Assembly (NCBI GenBank): GCA_033439265.1
Contig: JAVTVX010000010.1
Location: forward strand, 10,726,001 to 10,790,000
Direction of reading: 5' to 3'
Origin: Dillenia suffruticosa
Taxonomy: Eukaryota; Streptophyta; Magnoliopsida; Dilleniales; Dilleniaceae
DNA length: 64,000 nucleotides
In this document: in pieces, positions 22,918 through 37,500 of the stretch
Numbering within the stretch: the stretch's first letter is position 1
Layout: each line of letters opens with the position of its first letter
Notes under the pieces: generated by a model
Told to the model about the DNA's origin: nothing
What the model saw: the letters and a program-made list of their open reading frames with translations, nothing else
Databases searched by the model: none
Position numbers and translations under genes: made by a program

Positions 22918-24822
22918 CCAAACCATGTGTTTGCAAAAAATAAAGAGAGATTGGATTGAGATGAAAGAGTTGGAATCTGGAGAGCCACAATCTTCTGTGA
23001 CTTCCATTGTTCCTTTTGCCTACATATATGGATGTTAGTTATTTGCAGTTTTGTTCTGCACAAACAAAGATAATGGTTTTGATAGTTTCCTCTTAAGTGA
23101 TGTAATAAAGAGTTGCATTGGCCTATGAAAAGTTTTGGTAAGATACATACAAGGAGCAGTTTTCCCTAATCTCGTTATTAATTTATTATATTTCTTCCTA
23201 TGCTTTGATCAATGTGCAGGTACTTTTCATAATGGGAGATGTGCCAAGGCTAACTAACCAACCTGTATTGCTGGCCATATCCACTCTCTTTGAGGGCCAT
23301 GTGGCTTGAACAGAAGAAGGATTTGAGATAATTTGACGGGTGAGAGAGAGGTGTCAGGCTTTTGCAAGCTAAACTCAACCTGAAGATGATTAAAAAAACC
23401 TTTGAAAGAAGTCTAATAAATAGATTTTCAGAAATACGGAGTGAATGAGATGGAAACAAATGGTAATTCGGGGCAAAGACTTGAAGAGTGGAGAAACCCT
23501 TCAAGCAAAGTGATTTTTCAGCAGTTTAGAGATCTTTTGACGCCAAAAAATTGCAAGTGGTTGAAGGGAGATAGGACAGCAAATTCGAAGCTGAGGGGTG
23601 ACCTTTGCTTCGGGTCTAGGCATGGAGGAGGCTTTTTGCAGACTTTTTTTTTTTTGGAGGAGTTGTGCAAGGAGCTAAGTGCGTGGAGTCCACCAGAGGC
23701 AGCAGGCAATGGAATTGCCTGCTAAGGAGGAACATGATGCCTTAAAAGGAACTTATTAGTTTGGTGGGGTGGGGGTTTATGTTACAAACCCATGATCTTG
23801 GGGAGGAACGTGGTGCCTTAAAAATGGTTGGAGGCGTATGTGCCTTGGGAACACTGCAAATTGGATATATCCAATGCATAAAATTCCATCCATCTGAAAA
23901 TGTTTTCTGAACTTATCAAGAAGCCCAGGAAAGCTTTAGCTAACAATCAATGGCTTTCCAGACCTATCGAAATCTACGGCCCTGATGTTTCCCCCAAGTA
24001 TCGCCGTCTGCTTTAGAGGAGACAGGATTGAGATTAGAACTTCATTCATCATTGAAATCATCCATTATATACTTTTTAAGTGATTGATGGTGACAATCAG
24101 TGATGGATCAATCTCTTTTCATTAAACACTCCATTTTGCGAAGCATAATGATGATTGTTCGAATATTATCCCCGTTAGGCCCATAAATGTGCCCGCGTTT
24201 GGCTGTCCCCCACCGAACTAACGTAATTAATTTTGAACAAAATGCATTTATATTTTAGTCTAACTTATTAAGTCCACCGAATAATACAAAGCCTTACAAT
24301 TCATTTTTCTCGTACAACATTTATCAGTTTATCGAATAAACCATTGTTCCTTAAACTTCCCACTTATACAAAATTGAAAATAAAATAAAATAAAAATTTT
24401 GCCCCCTGTGGCAATGTCTGCTCGGACATAAAACCCATTTCTACCTTTTTGAAACCACAAAACCAAAATGGATTTCAAGGTGAACACAAGTAATTAAACA
24501 AACTATTTCTTGACAAAAAAGAATGGGTATAGCCTCTGCTAACAACCTTCTTTAAATTATCAAAAATCTCTCCAAACCATCCTCGAGACCAAAATGATAT
24601 ACAGTTTTCATCAAAAAGTACTTATATATATATATATATATATCAATGCGATCAAGAACATCGTCTTAGTTGAAGAAAATATACAACGAATCATTTATAA
24701 TTTTGAGCCATTTTTTAAACCAATGGATTGGATCAAAACTAAAATACTAATAAAAGCTCTGCAAGTTGTCAGCATGTTCATTGGATCGTGGTAATGTAGC
24801 ACTCTATCTATTATGCTCCCCA
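22918..24822. other. convergent intergenic region, 3' ends of two genes
   Basis: The KEN-box gene ends from the left and TPR2 from the right, so both 3' UTRs lie here. A TGTAATAAAG near 23100 could contribute to polyadenylation of the KEN-box gene. The 94-codon open frame at 23441-23725 has no recognisable domain, and I see no other gene. Confidence 0.55.
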
Positions 24823-25537
24823 TCACCTCGAAGGAATTTCTGCAGGTTGGCCACTTGGAGCAGGATTTGATGAATTAGAATGTACAGAACCATTATCTTG
24901 TGGGGTTTGGTTAATCCATTTAGACTCTACCTCTGACGGCTCAACTACATGAACTGCACCATCACTCATGCCGAGTGCAATCTGGTTGGGTTCAGATGGA
25001 TGAGCTGCAATAACCAAGGGGTAGACCCCACTGCTGCAGCAAATATTATATGTCAATTGAAGCCAAAGACTATTTCAAGATTTAGAAACACAAAACCTTC
25101 AAATAGAAACAAACAACGAATCACAAGGCAGAAATACCTGGTAGCAGGCATATAAGCAGAGGGAGAAATTCGACAACGAAGCCTCAAGCTTTCTGCTTCA
25201 AAAACGCCAACGGCGCCATCACAAAAGCCAGTGTAAATCAGTAGACCATCGCACGAATATATTGCACTTGTAATGGGAGCTACTAATGTGTCTTTTGGTG
25301 ACCACTACAAGGAAGCACATTTATAATGGATTAGCTGGCAATGGCACAACTCAAAACCATTCACTGCAAGAAAATATTCATTTATGTCATTTCATGTAAA
25401 CCAGGTAGGATAAAGAATTGCCACCGAGACTGCCTTACAGAGCCTTCACCCACTACCAATTGCTATTTTATTTAATGCCACCACATTTCTAAAACATGTA
25501 ACTGTAAGCTTCACTGAAATAGCAAAAAGTATGAAAA

Positions 25538-25569
<32 letters not shown>

Positions 25570-28500
25570 GACAAGCAAATGGTGGAACTTCCTTCTAGCA
25601 TTACATCACTCTAAAAACACTTCAAGATGAACAAGTTGGAATTTTATAATCGCTAAAATTAGATGGTTGGACATGGACATAACATTCTACAAACACTAAA
25701 AAATAAATAAATAAATAAATAAATAAATAGGACATGCAATGAAATAGTCCATACAACATTGTATAGCAAGACAAGCATTCAATTGTAATTAGTTTAAGTG
25801 TTCAAGAAATCTTCTCAAGTAGGTTTTTGATTCAAAAAAATTACAAAAACAATAGTCATTCCACATGGCATATCCAACATGTTCATCAAGCATCATGAAA
25901 CGTGGACAAGGCTTCCATTTAAAGTGTCCATGTTTCATAGGATGCTCTAGAACAAACTTTTAAGTCATGCCACCCAAACATGGTGAACATGATAACAAGG
26001 GATACACGATACTTTATGCATGGCAGCAATAAGAATATGAGATCAGCTCATCCCGTACACCTACAAATTAACACTAACAAGAGGAGACTTAGCAAAAGAG
26101 ATGCTAGGAGTATGAAACAAGACAATGTATTAAAATGTACCAACTGTCAAAAGTACCATAAAGTGCACAATACTGCATTGTTGCAAGACTCACCGAGCGG
26201 AAACAATCCAGCTTGCTGTCATATACAGCAATTTGGGTTTCATGGACTACCAGCAGATGAGTCTGATCACTATGAAACTGAACCTTAGTTTCTCCAACAA
26301 GTGGAGATGGCCTTCCAGCTGGAGCTTGTATGGTTCTGGATTTCTTCTTCTCCCATCCATCAATGCTCCACATGCATAACTGCAACCCAGTTTATAAAAG
26401 AAAATACACTTTAGAATAATAAGCACCAAAATTTAATCTCCAATTTTAAAGAGTGCCTCAGATACATAGTGTAGGAACCGAGACAAGAGAAAGATAAGGC
26501 ACAGATATCTCTCAGCAACAAGAACACATAAAGAACCACACAGAGTTACAAGAGGAGAAGCATACCAACAGGAACACTATATACTTGTTTCAATATCCAA
26601 TCTACTACTCATCCACTAGATAATTATAACAGTTAAGTCAAAACCAAAAATTATAATTGAATCAACTATCTTCAAGATCCTAATGATATCATAATGTTAA
26701 TAATTGCTATTATGTCCTACATCAGTTCCTTCTCGCCATATACGGGATTGAGTTTACCACTTAGCACAATGCAGGTTTGGGTTTTTTTTTTTTTTTTTTT
26801 TGGTGGTGTCATACAAGGACATACACAAGGTTTATGACTTTGAAAATGGATAAGTTTTTGGCCTTTGACATGATCAAGGGTTTGTAGCTCAATCTGTGCA
26901 AGTATATCCACATCAGACCTTTGCATTAATCACCTTTTACAACAGGCAATGACACTTACAAGGAGAAAAATTCAGCAACCTCTTTCCCTCTTCTCCTACT
27001 AAACAACCTATACGTAAAAATCTGTCGGTCTTCAAAACACCATACTTGTGGACAGTAATTATATGCACGATCCAATTGCATGAGGAAATAATCAACCAAA
27101 CAATCGAGGCTGAAGGGTTCATTTGTTGAATGATAAAATCATTGAAGCTAATAAAGTATTGCTCCAATTATGCTTGGACGGGAAACACTTTATAGGCAAC
27201 TAGTCAATTGGTTGTGGGGAACAAGAGGATGAGAAGATAATGCCCCTTACCTTGACATTTTCCTTTTCTAACAAAATATAATTATTTGCATAACAATGAC
27301 AGGAAGAGGAATAGAGCACAAGGATATTTATATTGGATGACACTTGCTGTACATTGCAACAATCATGCATCCCAAAACCCTGCTGATGAATTTGAAGTGT
27401 ACAAGATATCTGACCAACACTGACCTGTGCATCAGCCCCTGAAGATACAAGTGAATTTAGCGCTTGAGAAAAGGCAAGCCCTGTAACTCTTTTTTGGTGC
27501 CCCTTCAGCTTCACTTTTACCTGCAAAAGATATCCAATCAAAAGATTAATTCTAGTCCTAAAACTCAAGCCTTGTGCCAATTAGTTGGTTTCATTCACAT
27601 GCACACATATATATTAAGCCATGCACTTAGTTTTAATAGCCATAAAACAGGATGAATAGTTGTGGGTAGAGTTTCTGACTGCCCTTAATTCTGTTCTCAA
27701 CTCTTGCTAATTCTTATCCTCTAAAAATAATTAAAATCTTGATTCAACTACAGAACCACATTAGTTAGAAAAGGAATAGAGAATGCCACTCTTTCATAAT
27801 TTTGTCATCCATTTGCCTTGGTTCACTCAACAATGTAAAACATCAGAACTAGAATCAATTTTAATCAATTTAAGAGGATCCCTAACTTCATCTGATTAAC
27901 ATATTTTTTTTCCCTTCCCACAAGAAACAATCCTTCAAATTATGGAGTTTTCTGTTGTACCATTTCCCACCTCATAATCAGATCTCAACGACTAAAATCT
28001 TGCAACTTGACACCTTAATAGAGATTTTTAATTTCATAGATATACAATAACTTCTTGTCCTTTCTTTAGCACGCTAATCAGATTGGCTAGAATATTCATT
28101 ATTATGAACAAACGTTTACTTATTAAAAAAGCATAACTCTAGAATTAATTCGGAGAACCAGTCCAGCAAGTTTCTACTATAACATTAAAGATGAGAACAA
28201 GAAAGTGTCAGTATCACAATTAGAACAGGATGTTTCTTTCAAGTAACACAATGGTAAAAAATAGATGTATAAAGATACCTAGATGCAACAAACGTATGCA
28301 AACACAACTATAGTAGAAAAGATTTAATGTTACATGAAATCATATAAGGAAATATTATAGGAATCCTCATTGTTGGATGTAAATCAAAAAAAAAAAAAAA
28401 AATTAGATCACCACCTCATCAACTCGGACATTGTAAATCTGAATGCTGGAATCCTCCATTCCTATGGCAATAATATTATTGTCTTGAGGATGGAATGCCA

Positions 28501-31500
28501 GATACGTCACAGCAGGAGGCGGAGGCATAAATGTTGTCATTACCTGAAAGCAGTTGCCAAGTCAATTTAGCACACCAACCACAATTTCGTATCTTGGAAA
28601 TAAAAAGCATCAGACAGCAAACCTTAAATGTCATCATGTTGAACAGAGACACTTTCCCACCAGATGCAGACATGACATAGGAATCATTCTTAGATAAGGC
28701 AATGCACGCAGCAGATTCTTCCAGTGAGGTACTCTCATTTATGTCATTTGCCATTAAAGTTCCATTGGGAGGCTGCCACAACTGGGGAGCAACATAGGCA
28801 GTAGACTGAAAAACATAAAAGAGCATGTATAAATTTAACTACCATATGATAAAGCATGTATCAAACAACAGATCGTCAGAAACTTCGAAGAAAATAGGTA
28901 AACCTTTCCCGACGGATTCCTTTCGCTACGCTGCCATTTCCAAAGCTTATGAACTGCATTAGAACCAAGGGCCAATATAGCCAGTCCAGAATTAGTGTAG
29001 ATCAGTCTCATAACCTGCAATGTGTAATTTACTTTGTCAAAACTGGACAAAGTTGAGCTCCAGAACTAGAGATGCCTTCAAATAAACTTAGAAAGGAACA
29101 GATATCTATCTGCAAGTCCAGTCCCATGTAACAATTCAATGAAGCACTAACCTATTTGTTTGTTTGACAGGAAAAAAAATAATCTCATTCACAAAGAAAA
29201 AAAGAATACAAAAAACAAAAGGAGAGCACCTCCGAGGCGCTCACCCACCAATCCACAACAGAAAATCAATAAAGCACTAACACATTCTGAAGGATGCAAC
29301 TCACATGAATACGAAATGATAAATGTTATCATGGATTGTGGTTCATTATGGTACAAGGAACAGGTATAGAAATGTGGTATGCTAGCTTCCTTTGTATGTG
29401 GTACACAGAGGTAGGCTTAGTTAGATACTCCACTACTTCAAGTGAAGGTTTTTTTTTCACGTATTTATGATGTTTCTGTGTCATTTTCATAATTACTTCT
29501 GTCAATAATGAAACAAGAAAAGAAAAATAAGTATTAAAAATCACATTTGCTCTTCATATTAATTAATCCTTTTTCTATTTATGTGGTATGTATTTTGTGA
29601 ATTATTGAGTTCAGATTACCCATTGATCTAGTGTGTGATAATAACACTTTATTGATCGCATGATCCAAAGCATATCACTAGAGAGTAGAGCAATGCTGGC
29701 AGCAAGGATAGAATAACATAGAATAATCCAAGCATAGGGACCTCATCTCTATCAGTTGAACAAGTAAACTCTCCTATGGCACAATAAGACGGAAGCTTGA
29801 AAATAGCACATGCCATCTAAGCATATGAATCATATTATCTTGATATCTGGGAAGAACAAAAGAATCAGAAAAAACATTATTATATATGATTTGATAGACT
29901 GCAGTAGAAAGGGGGAAAATTTTTATTAGCACATGTTTCTTAAACAACACAAGTTCCAACTTCATGAAATTGCCAACCATCTTCACATGAATTAGAAGAG
30001 GACAAGGGAGACCTCACAATCACTGGAGAAAATTTTCAGAGTGGAATTCAAATGGCTAGCAAAATGAAGGCATAAAATAAAGGGCTGTTTTCTTTCTCCA
30101 CATATGCAGGGAAAAACTACTCTATTAGTCCCCCCTCAGTATTTTTTCAGCTTATGTGATTGTGAAGGCCACATAAGAAGAAATCACCATCTCCTCAAAA
30201 ATATTTGAAAGAAATACATTATTTTTAGATTCCAGATAGAAGCCTGGACAAAACCACATAACAGAACATAGCAAGACTCAGAAAACAGGATGACATGGAC
30301 AATATACATATCATGAAATATAAATATATAATAGAAACTTTCATGCGAAAATATGTTGATAACATAATGATTAACATGAAACAAGTTGTAATTCTTTATT
30401 AAGTTACAAGTATATACACAAAAGAGATGAAATTTATGACTGTGAATTTTTTTTTCAGATCCCAGAGGAAATTTTATTGCTCTGTCCAAGCCATGTCCTC
30501 ACTCCCACTGAGTCCAAGAACAAGACAAATATTTTTTATCTGCACACACAATCAATGCATGTCTGACACCTCATGAGTCATGTCAAAGTCATGACCATTC
30601 CTCAGACATTGTATGTGCAAACAGGCCGGGTGATAAATAAGCGTTTCATAAGTATTTGGAATATTTGTTTTAAATAATCTTTTTTGTACTAGAACACAAT
30701 AGCTTGGTTCCTTTTCATTGTCAATCAATCTTCAAAAAGTAACCCACTAATGTCATTAATCACATAGAATAGATATACATCCATCTGAAAATAAGTAACA
30801 ACTATCAGTAGAACCATATTCAACATTGAACTTGTCAAATTGAGAATATCATTGATCCATAGCAAAATGGAACTCTTTTTTAAGGATCTACATTCCAAAG
30901 AACACACGCAGTGGTGCAGGAATAGCAAATCAACCAATGGCAAGCTACAATTGCTTTAGTTGCATGTAAGATGTTAGAAAACCACTCAAGCAAACTGACA
31001 AAATCCCCTGTAATATTTGCAAAACAACCTACCCTGCCCGTTGGCGTGGAGTCTGGAAGTTTTAGAGCTTTTAGATTAGAAGAATCTGAAATATCAGTTA
31101 TTCTCCAGGTCTTGATTTTGTCCGCATCTTCTGAAATCCTTGGCTTCACATCAATGAGCCTGCTATTGTCCATAGTAGCCTGTAGAAGCTAGCCAATGTC
31201 AAGAAGAAAAAAATTAAACAGTGTCAAAATTCAATAGCAACAACATTCTGAACATACAAGACCACTGATAGATGGAGTAGATAGAACTCGGTCAGGGCGT
31301 TCCAAAGTAGAAGCAACCACAGCAGAAGCATTTGTGATGGATCCCAAAGCATTAACAATCATTGGCTGCAAAATTGTTGAGACTTGTTAAAAGATTGATG
31401 AAAAATGACAGTAGTAGCTTGCAACAGAAATGAATACAAGAAATTATAATGTGCAGACTCAACTGTCTTCTGGATAATCCTCAAAATGGCTCAATCCAGA

Positions 31501-34500
31501 ATAAGACAATTAAATATCAATTTGATGCAGATGCAAATTAAAAATCAAATAATTTGGGGTAGGCTACATTAAAACTACATTGAGTTTTCTTTTCTTTTTT
31601 TTTTAACCCCATTGATGTCCATGTCATATGGTTTCAACAAAGTTTGATTGTATTTTTTCCTCAACTGAAACCACATTTTAATTCCATGCCCAAATTTTAT
31701 GAAGCAGGTTTGTTTGGAGTCCAACTACGAGGGATACCATTATGAGTCTCACGTTATTCCACACAGATTATATAATACAACTTGCTTGAAATTTGACTAT
31801 AACTTCCTATAACCACAAGGTGATGATTTATTTAAAAAGATGAGGAAGTTCTTCATCTCTATGCCTTTTATTTGAAGTATAACCAGACGCATTCACAGGA
31901 GCACAGAACAGGCTGCAATAACACTCGAGTATGTGAAAACAGAGAATAACCATTTAAGAAAAAAGAGAATAAATCTCCCATAACCATCCAACAATAATGT
32001 TTTTCTTTTTCGTTTCAGTTTTGGTGAAAGAGAATTCCATATTCTTTGCTGGGGATTTATCACTTGATCATGTTGGCCCCTTAAAGGAGAATGCCAGCAA
32101 CCATTGAACTTTATCCACTTTCTGTCTATACTGCATTAATCAATATAATAGAACAAACAGACCACAGACGAGGCCTCGGCAATCCACAGTGAAGGGGACA
32201 AACTGTTCATCAAGATTTCTAAGAACTTGCATAAAGAAGCCAGACATCTCTATTTTGCCATTGACAAAAATAACACATGCTTCCTTTTATTGATGATGAT
32301 GATTATTATGATACATTATAGTATAATGATATAAAATTCAACTTTCCTCGCCCAATTGATTCTAATCTTCCACTTCCACTCTCCCAAACAAAATCCATGA
32401 AGCTTTTTAGGTTCATTCAAAAACAAACCAGTTCAATGCGAAAAGGCCTCATAAGGAAGCAAAGAAAAACAATATTTAGAAAAGAAAAGTTTCCACACTT
32501 AAAAAAGTCATGCCAACATCAAAGTAATGCAGACAGACCACTCAGCCATTTTAAATTATATAAACATTGCAGCAGAGTCTAGTTGATTATAATGGTCATC
32601 CTACAAAAATCCCCCAACAGTGACCATTTTCCAAAAGCTTTCTTAAGAGGAACAATTTCCAATGCCCAAACTCCTTAATCATGAAGGATGAGTAGCAACC
32701 ATCAAGTGAATGATCTTACTGGTGCATTTTTTGAGGTTCTTGAGATTCACAATTGCTCCCACTGCTGCATCACACTTCTTCCCCCACCCGCCAAAAGGAA
32801 ACTTCTTCTATGCCTCCCCCCCCACCAACCATCAAACATGGAATAAAGAGGATTGATATGAATATAAATTGGCCAATTCAAAAGAATACTCCTCAAGAGT
32901 GTAGAACTACAACCTCAGACAGACATTATCATTTTCTGCCTTGGCTATCTTTTTTGTTAACATTCAAATTTGATCCAAAACCCTAGCATCCTCAAATTTA
33001 GTTCACAAAGTAATGCTCAAGTAAGTGGCCTTACACCCTAAAGAAAGAAGAATGAACTATGGCAAGAATCCACAGCTTGAAAGACCATTGCATTTCACTT
33101 TTGACTTGTTAAGGTGATTGGGTTTGCTTCTCCTTGACTAGTTAAGACACTCCTTGTGTTCTCACACATTCTTGCTCAACTTGGTCCAAAAACAAAAGTG
33201 TCAGTTCTCTTCCTGAAAGGAAAATCTCACCTTTCACCCAGTCTTCCTTTAGGCATGGCATGGTACTGCTTCAAACAAGACACAATACAACCTCAGAAAC
33301 CAAAACAGGAAAACATTTAAACCTCAAAGTGAATAATATTCTGGCACATGCATCAAAAGGATGACGTGGCCATTGCGTGATTAGAACATAATTGCTCGTC
33401 TACTAGTTTAAAAGACATATCATTTACTTACATGAAACAGTTTACCAAATTCAACTCATTTCTTCCTTCTGGATGAGTGTAATCCCTATTAGTTATTTAT
33501 GAACTACACATGCAAAATGGACCGCATCAAATTTGTATCATGCAAATATGTGGTAGTATCAATGTATGGGAATTAGAATACATACAAAACACTCCATGTT
33601 ACGAATATAAGAAAACAACTCTAAAAGTCATTTCCCTGCTGGACAGTTTATTACACACAACACTTTGACATTTGTCGGGCTTCAACACATGTATTTAATG
33701 TGTCTTAGATGTGTCCACATTTTCTTTGACATGCATTTTTTATTTTACTGATACTTCCCTGACTTCTTAGACGCCTCACAAGATTGAAATGATGAGTATT
33801 CATATGGCAGCAATTTCATTTTACATATTTATATAAATTTTGATACTCATGTCATGCTATATTTATCCTAAAATTTGTTATTGTGTGCCCCTGTAACCAT
33901 GCCACGTCATGTGCCTAAATTTGCGTTTTGCAGATCAAAGTAGACAAAATGGCTGCTGCAACAAATTTTTCAAAAGTTTCTCTGGATATTCATGTCTTAA
34001 GGAGGCTAATCATAGTAAAGAGAGTTTAACATTAATCTATTTGTTCTAAGGTTCAGTGATTGTATTTGTTCATCCTATGTGTTATTGAGGAACTCCATGT
34101 AGAATCATGTATAGAGCAAAAGATTTAGTAAAATACAATATTTATCTATCTAATTTTAGAAGTAACCATTATAACAATCGTAAAAGAGTTTTAATAATCT
34201 TTATCGATATATAATCATTCTTTAAGGCCAAAGAATCATTGAAGGGGCTTTGCCTACAGCAACACAAACTGAAATCTATGCCTCATCAGCCTACAGAAAT
34301 ATGTGAGCATAGGTACACCTTTTGGTGCTAGAACAGTCAAGTCATTGCACATATGCAACTTTAATAAGAAAGAACAGTATGGATTTTCCCAATAATTTTC
34401 AAATTTCAAAATAATTGAATCGGATACTATTTTTTAATATTTACTACATGACCCTTATTGCCACACCACCTATTCAGCTTGCAATCTAAAGATTAACTGT

Positions 34501-37500
34501 CTTTCAATCAGTAATCCCGTTAACTATCATAAAACGTTATACCAAGAGCCAAACAGAGTAAGGGAAGATCAATTAACTTCAAATTTCACCAAGATTAATT
34601 CTTCACCATGTGATCTTTCGGATGCTCTCACCTACTTGATTTTAGTTAAAATGTTTTGACAAAAAGAGATCCTTTTCCCTTAACCAGGCATGCTAATATT
34701 CAGCTACTCTCAATAATAGAATGCCTTATCAAAATATTTGGCATCCTTTGTTTTATACAAAAAAAAAAAAACAAAACTCAAGGTCCAAAATTACCTTCGA
34801 ATTGATGGGTTCAGAAATCCCTCGGTTCCCCTCAATAGTTCTGCTCTCCAACATCCTTATCAGGCGAAGACCATCATTGTTGGCTAATACTTTGATGCCA
34901 TTGTCACTTGTCGTAATGGCTAACAATGAACCTTCTTTGTTAAATCTAAGTCTTGGGCTTGCCTGAAAAGTGTGTAAATGAAGGGAGAATAATCAATGAT
35001 TCTGTGCTTTGTTAATTAAGACCTTATTATAAGATTAGTGACAAGCATCACTGACAGGTAATCCACCATCTGCATCAATAGCTGTCAATAGGTTGGTGTT
35101 GTCCATATCCCAAAACTTAATTTGAAACTCATCACCAGCAGCTAAGAAACGATTTCTAGTTGTATCAAACTGGACGACACCTAGAGAACGCTTTCTGAAA
35201 CCAGAATATGTCCTTTTTATAGCTCCTTCAGTCTCATTCCACTCAACCAAGTGGGAATCACCTTCTTTACTCGTTCCACAAGAGAAGAGTCTGCCAGACG
35301 GGGCAAAAATTAAAGAGGAAATAGAAGGAAAGGAAAACAAATATAATAAGACAATACTAAGATGAACAGGACACAACATAACAAGTAGACAATCAAAAAT
35401 TGTCTTGAGTTCCTAGCTGCAGCCATATTTCTATTTTTGGGGAGAGATTATATTGCCTGGTTCCATCAGCACTATATGCCATTGTGGTACACCACAATCC
35501 AGGAGCATCATAGTCTACTCTTGATCCCAAGCAATCATATAGCCAGGCTTTGATCTTTCCGTCAACGGCCGTTGAGAAGATAAACTGTGGAAACATTAAT
35601 GTAATGAGCTTGCTATCTATCATAATGTTGAGTACAGCAGACAGATTAAACTGCGAAAAATAATTTGACAAATAAAATTTAAAGCTAATGATCTACATTG
35701 GCAAATGAATTTACCTGTATGTTTTCTTTATAATGAGGGCAAACTGAGTACACAGGGGCCTCATGGCCTTCAAAAATATATTGTTTTCGCCCAGCTACAG
35801 CATCCCATACCTGTCACATCAAGTTTCATATGAAGGTAACTGATTCCATCAAAAGCAAAAACGTTTGAAGGCCAGAAGGATACTTTGATCGTTTTATCAT
35901 CACCACATGTTACAATACATAGTAGCTTGTTGGGATGAGCAAAAGCGATATCATTAACACCACCAATATGAGCATCAATCTGCAAAATAAACCAGTTGCA
36001 GTCAAGAGTTGTAACTTGCCAATTCAAGGGCAAATACTGTGGGCACAGGGGTTACCTCCAAATGCTGTCTCAATTCACCAGTTGAATTGTAAGTGTAAGT
36101 CTGAACAATATGTTTCGAAAATGCAACACCTAGAATTTAAAAGATACAAACAATGATGAGGACAAGGATCCAATAAAAGCCATCACTGCAAATCTCACAA
36201 GGATTTTCAATACTCTGCATGAATGCAGCTTTATTTCTTACCAAGAATAGCTCCATCAGGACTCCACACGCATCGATTCACAGATATTATAGCATCTTTT
36301 AACAATGCGGTCTGCTTACATCACCATTGTCAATTATTTGAAAGAAAACCACTTCAAATTTCAAGGTTATTATGAACACCAAATATCTGTCCCTACAAAA
36401 GTTTCTTCAAGTAATACCTGTAACGGCATTGAACAAGCAGAGATATCCCAAACTTTGAAAGGTTTATGTGCTAACCTATCCCGGGAACCAACTTCCCAGA
36501 GGCTAATGTCACCAACATTTGTCCCAACTACAGATAATGAATTAGATAAGTCAGAAATCTTTCTCAAAGTAAGAATTTTCAGAACAGGGTCATTTGAAGC
36601 GGCATCATTTAACAACCTAAAAGTACGGATTGTTGCACTGGATGGAAGTCCATGCTCATAACATTTGATCCTTGATTAAGGGTGCGTACAACAGTTTTGG
36701 GAAGGTCATCTTGTGAATAGATGTTTGGAGTATGCACAACCCCAGAAAATGATACCTAGAAAATGATTAAAGAATTATAAGTACAAAGAAAACCAAGATG
36801 ATTGACACAATAGAAAGACCCATAACAGACGAACAGTCGGCGGGACCTTAATTGAGCTCACAAAATGTATATATGGCCATACCTCATCAGACTGGCCAGT
36901 TCGGATTCGCTTCATCAGGTGCTCCGAGTCAGCTGATTGATAATCCACGGTAATACCTGTAGGAGGCTTCTGGTGTTTTAAGAATGCCGCTGTATATGAT
37001 CAAAACAAATTGTTGCTATTACTAGTAGCAATTCAAGTTCATTCACCAAACATGAAACATCGAAGGCATCATTGCATAGAGCAAAGAAAAGCTCAACACT
37101 AAACCTGTACTGGGAGGCTGAACAAGGCCAGCAGGACCTGCAGCCACAGCAGCATGTGGTATAGAAGGATTGGGACTTGACATCCAGCCAGCAATTGCAC
37201 CAGGAGGAGAAACAACAGGCTGAAATGGCTGAAAATACCAGCAGTTTAAGCATTGTGGCATGGTACTGAGAATTTCTAAAAAGCAGCTGATAAAGCAGAT
37301 TGCTTACCCCATGAGCTCCAATAGGAGGGAATGCACCAGCTTTTGGAACAGGTCCCACAAGGGGGTTGTTTGTGGGAGGAGGAGGACGAGCTCCATTTGT
37401 AGGACTGCAAGCATGATCCGTAAAGAGAGTTTTGATGTCAGGATTTGGGCGAGGATTTTTGCAAAGCTGGTGTTGCCAATTCAGACTGAAAATAAGATAC

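Noticed and set aside
23441-23725. 94-codon open frame between the two convergent genes
   Set aside because: No family resemblance and no splice or promoter support; probably 3' UTR or spacer.
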